A stretch of 64,000 bases of DNA from contig CM055107.1 of the NCBI GenBank assembly GCA_029204225.1, positions 6,916,873 to 6,980,872 on the forward strand, given 5' to 3'. Both the position numbers and the translations under genes were made by a program. This document shows, piece by piece, positions 42,865 to 53,825 of the stretch; the stretch's first letter is position 1; every line of letters starts with the position of its first letter. The notes under the pieces were generated by a model that had not been told where the DNA came from, did no database searches, and saw nothing but the letters and a program-made list of their open reading frames with translations. This stretch comes from Diphasiastrum complanatum. Lineage: Eukaryota; Streptophyta; Lycopodiopsida; Lycopodiales; Lycopodiaceae.

Positions 42865-43701
42865 TGTGAAAAATGGTCAAAAATCTATCTTGGTTATTTT
42901 ATGATTTTATGTTTGTGAGTACATTTCACATGTGTAGAGGATGTTCCCACATGTGTAAAATAGTTAGAAATAGTTTATAATGTTGACTTTAGGGGTATCA
43001 TAAAGATTGCTAGTCAAGCATCTTGGTGTCACTAGGTGATAGGGCCAATTTTGGCTTTAGAGGTCAAATGGTCAAGTACACATGTTTTGTCATGATTAGG
43101 CCAAAATTCAATTGTGATGTAACCCAAAGCTAGTTAGGTTGCTTACACATGTCAAGCTTAGGTTTGATGAGTGATGCACCCTATGTGGAGTCAAAGGGTC
43201 CAATCATAAGAGAGAGAGAGATGTGTTGGAAGGATCCAATCAAAAGTGAGAGATGTTGCATCACACATCCAATAGGATTAGAGAGGCTATGTTTAAGGGG
43301 TCCAATAGGAATTAAGCTTGGGTCTCCACGAGTTTATATATGTGCTTTCATTCCCTTCATTAATGTATGAGAGATCTATGAGTTTTTTGAGTAAATTTTG
43401 AGATTTGCCAATTTGCGTGTATTGCCTTCTCTCTCTAGATGAGCCCAAAAGTGGTATTTCTCTCTCTATCCGAGGAGAGGAGCTTGTTGGGACTTAGTTA
43501 ATTTTCATGAAGTCTTCCACACGTGTGAAACACTTTTTGGTAATGAATGAATGCAGGTATAATGGTCTTTTTGCCTTAGATCTTGTCATTGATCTTGGAT
43601 TTCAATCAATAGGTGATCTATAGTGCATGAGCCAAGCTTAGGAGATCAATTTCACACATTAAGGCATTCCCACGTGTGTGAATTTTCACACCATCCCAAC
43701 A
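42865..43701 (+). mobile_element. Probable 3' LTR (837 bp)
   Basis: It begins TGTGAAAAATGG just after a purine tract and ends …CCATCCCAACA. Several ACACGTGTG- or ACATGTGTA-like words (for example 42950 and 43510) lie inside. The partner 5' LTR was not found. Confidence 0.55.
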
Positions 43702-45082
43702 TGATGGCTATGTAATGAACAAGGTGATCGATACATCGCGAGAAGTTTTGCCTTAAAAAAACAGACTGCATTTTAGAAGAATTAAAAAAACTAAGAAAAC
43801 TCATTTTAACACTCCCACTCACTTAGGATTGACACCTCAACTTTTAGTAGATCCTCCCAATACGGGCGCAAAGCTAGAAAGGACATCCACAACCAACCAT
43901 ATGAGGGGGGCTTTGAATAGTTTGTTAATCCCAAATCAGGCCTTCGTGCCTTTCATGTGAAGGGCGACCCCAAGCATGGCAGGAATTGCCCCACTCTTCC
44001 AACAAAGGGGCTTCTCAAGATCCAACATGAGACAAGGAGAATAATAGAAGAAAATAAATGATACTCTCTTGTGAAGCAATTCAGCAAGACCCATGTGATC
44101 CTGATATAAAAACAAGTGATCATAGTAAAATTGTGAGCATCAAAGCATTCTTGGCATACATGTGTTGATTAAAATGGTGTTAGATGCATCCTCCTAGAAA
44201 TGTCCAAACACAAACTCATAATGAGCTTGAATAAAATTACGCATTGAGAGCTTATAAGACATACTATAACTGAGTTTACAAATGTGCTGCTTGTTTTGAA
44301 ACATAGCCTGATTACTTCTCAATCATTTCTTGGAAGAAATTTCAAAAGGAGTGATTGGTACATTGTTGGGGTGCACATTTCCAATTGGATGACTACCATA
44401 CGTTGGCACTGTTAGTGCCAGAAGGAGACCTTTTGATAGGTGGGAATGAATATGAGATCTTGCATTGTTTCTTAATGATATCAGGTGGTTCGACAATTCT
44501 GGTTTGAGTTGTTATGCAGCAGATGACAATGAACCTGCTATTCAAAGGAAATATATGTTTTGCCTCATATAGCTTTCACTCCAATATGACCCAAGTTGGC
44601 AAATCCCACCAGTCCAAGGTGATAAATTGCAAATGATGCTCAGTCCAGAACTCTCAAATTTTCTTCCAAGATTGGGTGTCTGACCATCTCCAAGAGAAAC
44701 ACTGAAACAACAGCATACATTTATGGACATAATGGTCCATAGCTTTTCCAAGTGATTTTGATTCTAAAGTGCATCACATTTCTGAAAGAATTCCTTAAAA
44801 GCTCCCTATACCCTTTAGCATCTACATTGAAGGAAACAAGATTTACAGAAGGTATGTGGAAAAACAATTGAGAACAGGTCTGCAAGTACAAATTCTTTGA
44901 ACAGTAAGCTAAAAAGACAAGCGATCAGTCCAATTGGGGAATTGGACTTGCTATTTGACTGAGCACAAACTTCATGTGCCAAAGAGACTAGTACTGTTCG
45001 CTTCATATTGATTGTTTGAACAAGCATAGGCACTTTGTGATCCCAGGGAGAATGTAAATTAGAAAGCGTCAGCGTCAATGAG
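43702..45082. other. Intergenic stretch downstream of the SPRY gene
   Basis: No gene was recognised. The right part (about 44800-45082) should hold the 3' UTR of the minus-strand SPRY gene. 43800-44560 is anonymous AT-rich sequence. Confidence 0.35.
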
Positions 45083-45610
45083 TCATTGTAGTGCAGCACC
45101 TTCCAAAGCAATTTCAAAGAAATCTGAATCAGCTACAGAAATAGCACGGCTATGTTGTGCTTGTTCCGAAGTGGTCGAATCGAATTCCTCAGGAAGCGGT
45201 AAGCCTACCATTTTCAAGGAGAAAAGATCTGGACTAAAGTCACGAGCTTTTACATTCTTTCGATGTGGTATCCGACAGCTTGGATCCGCAACTCTTTGTT
45301 CATTTGCTGGAGCATACACAAAAAGACCTTGTCCAAAGTTTACCATAACAGTTGCATCATAATTGGAACCAACTGCTGCATACAGAGGCTGACAAAATTC
45401 ACTCTTTGTGCCCAAGACTTCAGCCACGAGCTCTCCATTCATTGTAAAGAAAATCTTTTGAGAAGGGGGATAAAAACCACATCCTAATGTAGTATTTACC
45501 GTTGTTGTTTCAGACTTTTTTTCTACAGCAGATTTTGGGCTATCCCGTTTGCAAGGTGTACCTGTCGATCATATGTCAGATTGGTTTGTAAAGTCTCTCT
45601 CTGTCTGTCT

Positions 45611-45682
<72 letters not shown>

Positions 45683-48600
45683 TTGAGCTTGGTTTTCTGT
45701 GCAGACGTGATATCAGTGCAGTTATGTTCCCAGTGGTATGTACCTGTAATCTGTGAGTATAGATTCTTCAAGTCTTCCTTCCATGTGTTAGTTGTTTTAG
45801 CCTGTCACTTATAGATTGTTCACTTCTTTCTTTAATGTGTTAGGGGCTTTTTCCATGTAACCCATTCACCCAAGAATACCATCACCTCTGGCCGGGTTGC
45901 CACTTCTCCAATCCATTGGTGAATGTAAACTGCTTTTCCATGTGCGGGATGGTTCCCTGACCCATCAAGGGAAAATGATGCGTAGCGCAGGCATCCCAAA
46001 GAGAGCCGGGAATCACGACTTAGCTTCTCAGCCTTCAACTCTTGCCATCCAAACCCACTTGACATACAAGCACCCAACTCGTCAACAACGATCAGACTTA
46101 ACCAACTTGAAGTTCCAAAAACCAACATTGAGATCCAACCTGGCGCCATGCCAGATCGGGGTCCCGATGTGGGTGACTTCCCTCCGAGCAAGCCGCCCGA
46201 CATACATCAAACTTAACCAACTCGAAGCTTCGTTACAAACGACTAACATCCATTCCAAGCAAGCGGTCTGACTTACATCAGACTTAACCAACTGAAAGCT
46301 TTGTCACGAGCGCTAAAAGCCAACCTGGCGCCACGCCAGACTGGACAGCCATAAACAGGTAACTTCCACCCAAGCAAGCCATCTAACTCAGTCGACAGGT
46401 TAGAGCCCGTTCCCCAAGAGCTTAACCCATTCACGTTCATGCAAGGAACAATCAGAACCACAAGTCGCGACAGATATGGAGACAACCAGTTCCTGGACCA
46501 AATGTTCCCGACAGCATACCGCTGGCGCCACGGACCGAATGGTCTCGACGACATATCGCTGGCGTCCCGAGATACGACCCTCAGCTATGTGCCAACTTAA
46601 AAATTTTGAAGCGGTCTTACAACTGGCGCTTTTACCGAACACTAAAACCCAGAAGGTAATCAAAGTCAGTTTGAGGAAAATCCCACTTCATTGATAAATC
46701 TGAGAAGGTTACATTTCAAGTGTGTGACCGACCCTAGTCTCCGGGGCGCTAGCATGCCAAGGCGAGAGCCATGACAACATTCCAGCAAGGGAGGCTGAAA
46801 CTAGGCAAAGCACGAGTACTAAAACTCACCATGAATACATACAAGTAAGACACTCAGACAGGTTTACTAACAAGTAACAAAGACAAGGTCCCCCTTTGAG
46901 ATGGTCCTGCCAACGGACCTTTGCCTGGCCGCGCCCATACAAATCGATCACAGAATTAGCCCACATAGGACACCCCTCCAACTATCCGTGCTTTCACCAT
47001 TATTAAGCAGCACATTGCCTCAGTCACGCCCCACCACTTTTTGGTCGATAGCCCTTATAGCTAAACGATCGGCAACTATCCTTGAATATACCACCCCCGT
47101 GGACGCACCCGTGCTTTCACCGTTAGGCAGCACATTGCCTCAGTAACGCCCCTACCAAATCTAGTCGATAGCCCTTATAGCTAAACGATCGGCAACATAC
47201 CCCCAATCGTGGACGCACCCGTGCTTTCACTATTAGGCAGCACATTGCCTCAGTAACGCCCCCACCAAATTTCGTCGATAGCCCTTATAGCTAAACGAAT
47301 GGCAGCTATCTTTGAATATACCACCCCCGTGGACGCACCCATGCTTTCACCGTTAGGCAACACATTGCCTCAGTAACGCCCCCACCAAATCTAGTCGATA
47401 GCCCTTATAGCTAAACGATCGGCAGCATACCACCCAAATCGTGGACGCACCCGTGCTTTCACCGTTAGGCAGCACATTTCCTCAGTAACGCCCCCACCAA
47501 ATTTGGTCGATAGCCCTTATAGCTAAACGAACGGTGGCTATCGTGAATATGTCACCCCGCACCCCACAAGGCATAGACCGTGCTTACACCAACCTAATGG
47601 CAGCACATTGCCTCATCTGTCCTACGTGCAGAAGGCGCCAGGCCCGAACCGCGGAAACTGACCGTGCTTACACCTCAAGGGCAACACTTTGACTCATCAA
47701 GCCCCCGTTCTGCCAACCACCCCGACCGTGGACGCACCCGTGCTTACACTGTGGGCAGCACCTTGCACAACAGTTGTCTTGATGAACCCCAAACAGTGGC
47801 CATTTTCGTGAGATCCGCATAGCTGACCGGCCAGTCGGCTCTGATACCACATGTAGCGCAGGCATCCCAAAGGGAGCCGGGAACCACGACTTAGCTTCCC
47901 AACCTTCAACTCTTGCCATCCAAACCCACTTGACATACAAGCAGCCAACTCGCCAACAACGATCAGACTTAACCAACTTGAAGTTCCGAAAATCAATATT
48001 GAGATCCAACCTGGCGCCATGCCAGATCGGGGGTCCCGATGTGGGTGACTTCCCTCCAAGCAAGCCGCCCGACATACATCAAACTTGACCAACTCGAAGC
48101 TTCGTTACAAACGAGTAACATCCATTCCAAGCAAGCGGTCTGACTTACATCAGACTTAACCAACTGAAAGCTTTGTCACGAGCGCTGGAAGCCAACCTGG
48201 CGCCACGCCAAACTGGACAGCCATAAACAGGTAACTTCCACCCAAGCAAGCCATCCAACTCAGCCGACAGGTTAGAGCCCGTTCCCCAAAAGCTTAATCC
48301 ATTCACGTTCATGCAAGGAACACTCAGAACCACAAGCCGCGACAGATATGGAGACAACCAGTTCCTGGACCAAATGGTCCCGACAGCATACCGCTGGCGC
48401 CATGGACCGAATGGTCCCGACGGCATACCGCTGGCGTCCCGGGATACGACCCTCAACTATGTGCCAACTTAAAAATTTTGAAGCGGCCTTACAACTGGCG
48501 CTTTTACCGAACACCACTTTATTGATAAATTTGAGAAGGTTACATTTCAAGTGTGTGACCGACCCTAGTCTCCGGGGCACTAGCATGCCAAAGCGAGAGC

Positions 48601-51600
48601 CAAGACAACATTCCAGCAAGGGAGGCTGAGACTTGGTTGGAGCTCGCCCTGAGTCGCAACCCGCACTCCCCTATAGTATTGGTGTGATTCGGCACCCCCT
48701 CATACCAAGCACTCTACCCAAGCTGGTAAAGCATGTTTTTTTCTCTCTAATATTTTCTCTTTCTAAAAAGTCATTTTCTCTCTCTAGATTTTATTGATCC
48801 CCAGGATTCCTTTAATCATGCCTAGATCGTGTGAGGTGATTGCACATCGATCTGAGCTCTTTGGACTCCGCTAGAACCTATCAAAGATTTTCAGCCATAG
48901 GAACTTGGCGTCGGCTGGATTCTGGTCACAGTGGTGTCAGGAGCAGCAGGGTCGCTGCTGGCGCCGGGGTATGGCTGGCGCCAGTGGCGCCGGAAGTAAA
49001 GTTTGTTAAGGTAGTTTTACAACACAAGCCATCCAACTCAGCCGACAGGTTAGAGCCCGTTCCCCAAGAGCTTAATCCATTCACGTTCATGCAAGGAACA
49101 CTCAGAACCACAAGCCACGACATATATGGAGACAACCAGTTCCTGGACCAAATGGTCCCGACAACATACCGCTGGCGCCACGGACCGAATGGTCCCGACG
49201 ACATACCGTTGGCGTCCCGGGATACGACCCTCAGCTATGTGCCAACTTAAAAATTTTGAAGCGGCCTTACAACTGGCGCTTTACCGAACACTGAAACCCA
49301 GAAGGTAATCAGAGTCAGTTTGAGGAAAATCCCACTTTATTGATAAATCTGAGAAAGTTACATTTCAAGTGTGTGATCGACCCTAGTCTCCGGGGCGCTG
49401 GCATGCCAAGGCGAGTGCCAGGACAACATTCCAGCAAGGGAGGTTGAGACTTGGTTGGAGCTCGCCCTGAGTCGCAACCCGCACTCCCCTATAGCATTGG
49501 TGGGATTCGCCACCTCCCCTCATAGCAAGCACTCTACCCAGGCTGGTAAAGCACATTTTCTCTCTCTAGGGAGTCATTTTCTCTCTCTACAATTTATTGA
49601 TCCCCAGGCTTCCTTTAATCATGCCTAGATCGTGTGAGGTGAATGCACATTGATCTGAGCTCTCTGGACTTCGCTAGAACCGATCAAAGATTTTTAGCCA
49701 TAGGAACTTGGCGCCGGCTGGATTCTGGTCACAGTGGTGTCGGGAGCAGCAGGGGCGCTGCTGGCGCCGGGGACAATGCTGGCGCCAATGACGCCGAAAG
49801 TAAAGCTTGTAAAGGTAGCTTTACAACATAATGCCGAAACAATGCCACAGATGGTAAAAAACGATTTCTGAAGCCAAAATTATGTCAAAAGTAACATGAT
49901 TATGTGCGTTGCATTGCATCTGGATCTCTGATCTCAACCTGGGAAACCGGTTTTGTTGAGCAGCTAATCTATTGATCCTTCGCAGTTTTCAGATGTCAAC
50001 ATTCTTCAAATGTTTCGTGAAACTGGTTATCAAGAAAGATTGCGGGGTGCACTGCTGTGGGTTGCATTTCCACATTATGCCTTCTAACCCCGTGCTTTCT
50101 AGACTTTCAGGAGGGCAAGTCAGTGGAGTCTCAATCGGTAACTTGCCGTATGAACATGTATGCTTTTCTTCGATTGAAGATGGAATTGAACAAGACTCTA
50201 TTGATGACGGCAGATGCTGTTGAGCATAATTAAGATTGGGATTCAAGACTTTTAAGGTTGCATCTCTCTATGCTCCTTGGCTTTGAAATGATCCAAGTTC
50301 TAGTTCAAGCTTAGAATTTCCCTCCCTAGGAGATGATAAAGAACCTCAGTGATCGCATGGGTCACACAAAAAGGCCGTTTTAGGGACAATAGCATCTAGT
50401 TGGGGAGAGGGGCGAGCAGATCTGTCAGCATCTAGGTGGGGTGAGCAGATCTGTCAGCTTCAGATAACAAATTGCCTTTTCCTTCACCGTAGTTCCAAGC
50501 TACTGGATGACCAATTAGGGGAAGATATTAGATGCTTATGCTTCTGATGATGGTAGAGGATGCTGCCTAAATGGTCTTTCAATAACCTTAACTGATGGTT
50601 CAGTTCATTTTCAAAGTCAAAACTTACACAAATGGGCTGGTTGTGACTTATTGAATAACAAAGGACCCTTACAGCCAATAAAGTTCACTAGAAAAATGAT
50701 TTCTCAATACTTAAACAGAAACAGATGATTGTTTTTTTGAAGTGATTCCCAAACATGAAAAGCAATGCTACATGCAAGTTCATAATATTCATATACAGAA
50801 ATAACAAGCTCTGGTAGTTTATGAAGATGAATATAATTCTAATTTAATGCAATTTAAAGCTGAAAGTGTACCATTCAGCAGAATTTTGCCATTAGATTGA
50901 AAGCCAACCGACCCCCAATAAGTACCCGGAAGGTAGAAAGAGGGAGCGCCTTTTGCTGTCAAACCCACTGCTACAACTTGGTTTTCATTCTGTTCTGTAG
51001 TTTCTCCATTGGACTGCATGTGGTTAGAAGCGTCCTTCTTTGCTGGATCAATCTGATGTCCTCTCTTCTGAATTAATTTCCTTAATTCTCCTTTATATTC
51101 TGAGTCTGCTTCACTTTCAAAATCATCCACAGAAAAACTTCTATGCTTTGAAACTACTGTGTTACACTCAATGATGGAAGAGGAGGGCGTGTTCTTTGCT
51201 ATAAGTTTCTTTCGACTATCTTCAACATATCCATTGAAAGAGAACCAGTTCTTTTTCTGGGTTCCTTCTAAAAGGATGGAGATCTCAAAGTATGCCTCTT
51301 GTGGGAAGGAGCTCTGCCCAATGGATGGTCCAGGTAGTGGCAATGCCGATTGCAAGGTTTGAACTGAAAACAACAAGCTTTCTTGAAAGCTCATCCCAGG
51401 ATTCAGCCTAATCAGCTGCACCAATTCAGCTTCAGGCCCAGCCATTCCCCATGTAACTTCTGGGAGAAAGGCTTCATCTGATGGGCCTTTGGTGCTGCAA
51501 AGTTTCCAGGGTATGGGAGACATAGAGGGGCCAGAAGGAACAGAAGCATAAGAGAGTGCAAAGGCTGTCCAACCACGGTCAATTGCATCTGCCATTTGGT

Positions 51601-51871
51601 TTGGGTATTTCTTCCATTCAAAAGGCCGCATAAAATAGCTGCTCTTGCTCACCTTAGACGATCGTTCACGGCTGGTGAATGCAACATCAATAAGTTCTTT
51701 TGGGCGATCAGTATGCAGTCTTGCAGGACGGCGGATGTTTTCTTGGGGCTTGGGACGATGATCGTGAACGGCACGACCAGGCCGGCTACACCAGCGTATC
51801 ATTAGCAAAACCATGAGAAATATTCCGCTCGTTGAAGCAGTTGCCACCAGGGCCACCTTCCATGGTTTCAT
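45083..51871 (-). CDS. Membrane-anchored SPRY-domain protein (two exons)
   Basis: Exon 1 is 51871-50872 and exon 2 is 45561-45083. The GT (50871-50870) and AG (45563-45562) borders join in phase 1 and give 1479 nt, or 492 residues plus stop. Residues 8-27 are hydrophobic (a probable N-terminal membrane anchor) followed by a basic linker. A SPRY fold runs from about 193 (YFEISILLEG) through PGTYWGSVGFQSNG (315-328) and, in exon 2, LGCGFYPPSQKIFFTMNGEL (359-378) to VNFGQGLFVYAPANEQR (407-423). The intron thus splits the SPRY domain, and both halves match plant SPRY proteins. A long polar insertion (about 212-305) sits within it. SPRY domains bind protein partners; the target here is unknown. 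Both exons are fully open, which supports a live gene. The 5.3-kb intron is full of LTR sequence. Confidence 0.85.
45614..45680. repeat. Compound microsatellite (TC)n(CA)n
   Basis: About 34 bp of TC repeats runs into about 34 bp of CA repeats. It is placed in the intron about 50 bp from the SPRY exon 2 acceptor. Confidence 0.95.
45980..46800 (-). mobile_element. Partial LTR, 1.2-kb family (probable 3' LTR)
   Basis: From GTAGCGCAGGCATCCC to GGGAGGCTGAAAC it matches about two thirds of the solo LTR at 2825-4041, in the same minus orientation. It stands on the far side of the internal region (46801-47850) from the LTR with a primer site, so it is likely the 3' LTR of one element, incomplete. 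Confidence 0.8.
46988..47770. repeat. Tandem repeat with two-unit higher-order period (about 115/232 bp)
   Basis: Units begin GTGCTTTCACC (or GTGCTTACAC) at 46988, 47111, 47221, 47341, 47453, 47580, 47664 and 47740. The first five are 110-123 bp and share GCAGCACATTGCCTCAG and GATAGCCCTTATAGCTAAAC. Spacings alternate 123, 110, 120, 112, and the linker alternates between a CCTTGAATATACC type and an AACATACC/AGCATACC type, so the real period is a dimer of about 232 bp. The last three units are shorter and more diverged. Confidence 0.9.
47839..47850 (-). other. tRNA-Met primer-binding site
   Basis: The minus strand reads TGGTATCAGAGC, a perfect match to the usual plant initiator-tRNA primer site, two bases from the LTR end at 47853. 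It fixes the orientation of the whole 1.2-kb LTR family. Confidence 0.88.
47853..49024 (-). mobile_element. LTR, 1.2-kb family (5' LTR next to primer site)
   Basis: In plus reading TGTAGCGCAGG…TTTTACAACA, 1172 bp, minus orientation. It is close to the solo LTR at 2825-4041 over its whole length. A 38-bp internal doublet (GGTCCCGACA…CATACCGCTGGCG) and a GGCGCC-rich end are shared. Its outer edge at 49024 is followed directly by part of another LTR of the same family. Confidence 0.88.
49025..49828 (-). mobile_element. Partial LTR, 1.2-kb family, abutting the previous LTR
   Basis: It starts CAAGCCATCCAACTCAGCC, which corresponds to the middle of the neighbouring LTR (48246), and runs to the normal terminus TTTACAACA at 49828. 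The head-to-tail LTR-LTR junction with no internal region points to recombination between family members. Confidence 0.85.
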
Positions 51872-52780
51872 GACCTCCTCAATTCACAGCAGATTTCACA
51901 AGTTTTTCTTCATAAGCTTGACAAATCTCCTGTCTGCTATGGGCCTGTTGAAGAACGATGACAAATTGCAGTAAATCGCATCTAACCCGGCAGACAGGAA
52001 ATCGAAAGCTCTCAAAAGCACGATGCGAGATCGCTTCACCTTTATGGTGCTAATTTGAGTTGGTTCCTGCTTGACCACAGAGAAACGCCTCTCTGGTTGG
52101 TCAAAGCACACAAATCAAGAATACCGACATAATTTTCCTAATTCCTTCTATTCTGTCATCATAAATTATTCCAGTCTAGTAAAAACTAACAAGAAGACGT
52201 GAAACCTCCAATCATCTTCTGCTTTCTTTAGTCAATCTATGTTTTTTGAAGCAAGTAACGTAGAAGGCTAAACCTTGGAAAGCTGCTTCTTCCCAATCTT
52301 TGCTAGCTACCAACTTTGTGAGAATGTAACTTCAGTCTCAGCTGCAACGATTGTTCAGATCTACCAGCTACTTAGTGGTCGCATCCTGACCTTGATTGGC
52401 ACTTTTCATCATGAATTCAGTGCCGAATAAGTTTAAATGGATACTTAGCATCACGGTACACTAATAGGTTATCCACAAATTCAATTCAGGAAGTTGTGAG
52501 TAAAAATTGGAGACATCTGTATCACCAAAAATTGGGCGTCTCACGTAAATCCTAGAGCAGCGTATGAAGAGCTTCAATTTTGCAATTCTGCGTAGCCCAA
52601 TGCAACTTTCATGAAACAGAAAAGCTACAGTATTTCCACCTCAAAAGAAAGCAGCTGATCAAAATTCTTGACAAGGAATAAACCCACACAGGAGTAACAC
52701 AATTTTCTGATTTGGAATTATCGCAGCATATCCAAAGGAAATGCCACAACAAGTGATCAGGCACAATGCGGCCTCAAAAA
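51872..52780 (-). other. 5' flank of the SPRY gene (probable 5' UTR)
   Basis: Minus-strand sequence upstream of ATG 51871. A 71-codon open frame (52111-51896) lies just before the start codon and may be an upstream ORF or chance. No other gene is seen. Confidence 0.35.
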
Positions 52781-53212
52781 AACAGCAGCAAGGACTAGAA
52801 AACCCAACAAAATCAGCTCCAAATGGATTAACCTCGGCGGCAAAAAGCAGCATCAACACCAAAGATTCTAATTTTCGACAGAATAAAAAACGAGGAATTC
52901 CAAAACCCAGATTCAAAAAAACAGCAGCAAGGACTAGAAAACCCAACAAAATCAGCTCCAAATGGACTGAACCTCGGCGGCAAAAAGCAGCATCAAAACC
53001 AAAGATTCTGATTTTCGACAGAATTGAAAACGAGGAATTCCAAAACCCAGATTCTAAAACAAAACAGATTAAAAAAAACAGCAGCAAGGACTAGAAAACC
53101 CAACAAAATGAGCTCCAAATGGATTAAACATCGGCGGCAAACAGCAGCATCAAAGCCAAAGATTCTGATTTTCGACAGAACTGAAAACGAGGAATTCCAA
53201 AACAAAAGAAAC
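52775..53212. repeat. Minisatellite, three units of about 140-157 bp
   Basis: Units marked by CAGCAGCAAGGACTAGAAAA begin at 52783, 52922 and 53079. Each continues with CTCCAAATGGA, CGGCGGCAAA and GATTCT(A/G)ATTTTCGACAGAA. Identity is high, with small indels at unit ends. Open frames on both strands through it are by-products of the repeat. It lies between the probable promoter and the coding start of the SPRY gene. Confidence 0.92.
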
Positions 53213-53419
53213 AGACAATTGAGAGATGAGATAGGCCACAGAAAGTGTCAGTAGATCAGATCAGCTGGAGAATATAATAATTCCAAACCTCCCGCGCTCA
53301 TCAATTCAGCTCAGACATGGTGTTCAATCCCACAGAATCTCTGCAAAAATACACGAGAAAACGCTGTCAGAAAATATTCTCCCTAATCGCACGTCATACT
53401 CTGCGCCCGCACTTTCGGA

Positions 53420-53825
53420 TGCTAGCCACGTAGCAACTCCACACGTGGACAAATCACAGCCGTTACTTTTTAAATACGTGGCAGCATCCAAATGCCTCTA
53501 GTGAGATCCAACGGTGGGGGGCTTAAAGCTATCGCGTGCCATCGACACACACCCACCCGCATAGATATGATATTGCGCAATGATATTCGACAAGCATCGA
53601 TTCTAGCCACGTGTCAGAGAATCAGACTACCCGTCGCAGACAATGGACACGTGGCGACTATCTGTGTGATCTGAGGAATCTAACGGCGCGAACTGAATCT
53701 AATGGGCGTGCTCCAGGGATGGACGATAAGACGTAGACCGTCCAGCCGACCGTCGGTGATTGCCGTCTGTGTCGCTTCGGGGCTTCAGTGATGAGTGCCA
53801 CGTGTCCAAACCAATATAAAAAAAG
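53420..53825 (-). promoter_or_regulatory. G-box/ABRE cluster, probable promoter of the SPRY gene
   Basis: Five clear ACGT-core elements occur in 370 bp: CACGTGG (53442-53448), TACGTGGC (53475-53482), GCCACGTGTC (53606-53615), GACACGTGGC (53646-53655) and GCCACGTGTC (53798-53807). A weaker CCACGTAG is at 53426. Such clusters bind bZIP (ABF/GBF) or bHLH factors in plants and often mediate ABA or light responses. The region is GC/CpG-richer than its surroundings and lies about 1.6-2 kb upstream of ATG 51871 on the minus strand. A TATAAA-like word at 53814 faces the plus strand, where I see no gene, so a divergent transcript is possible. Confidence 0.55.

Larger units (their letters stand above)
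46801..47852 (-). mobile_element. Non-coding internal region of the LTR element, with satellite
   Basis: This is the only internal sequence of the 1.2-kb LTR family in the window. On the minus strand it starts with the primer site TGGTATCAGAGC (47850-47839), two bases from the LTR. It contains no gag or pol words. Most of it is a tandem repeat (46988-47770). So this copy was a non-autonomous element of the LARD/TRIM sort, or a deletion derivative. Confidence 0.7.
45562..50871 (-). other. 5.3-kb intron of the SPRY gene, filled by LTR sequence
   Basis: It starts GTACAC and ends GATCGACAG on the minus strand. About 3.85 kb of it (45980-49828) is LTR-family sequence with an internal satellite. 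45614-45680 is a microsatellite. 49830-50870 is otherwise unassigned; near 49985-50075 (plus) a short stretch reads FSDVNILQMFRETGYQERLRG in part, perhaps an unrelated decayed exon. Confidence 0.75.

Noticed and set aside
46988-47770. CRISPR-like array
   Set aside because: Units are about 115 bp and similar throughout, with no short repeat plus unique spacer structure; it is a tandem repeat in plant DNA.
52659-53094. Hydrophobic minus-strand frame and basic plus-strand frame
   Set aside because: Both are by-products of the three-unit minisatellite, whose unit spacings are not consistent multiples of three.
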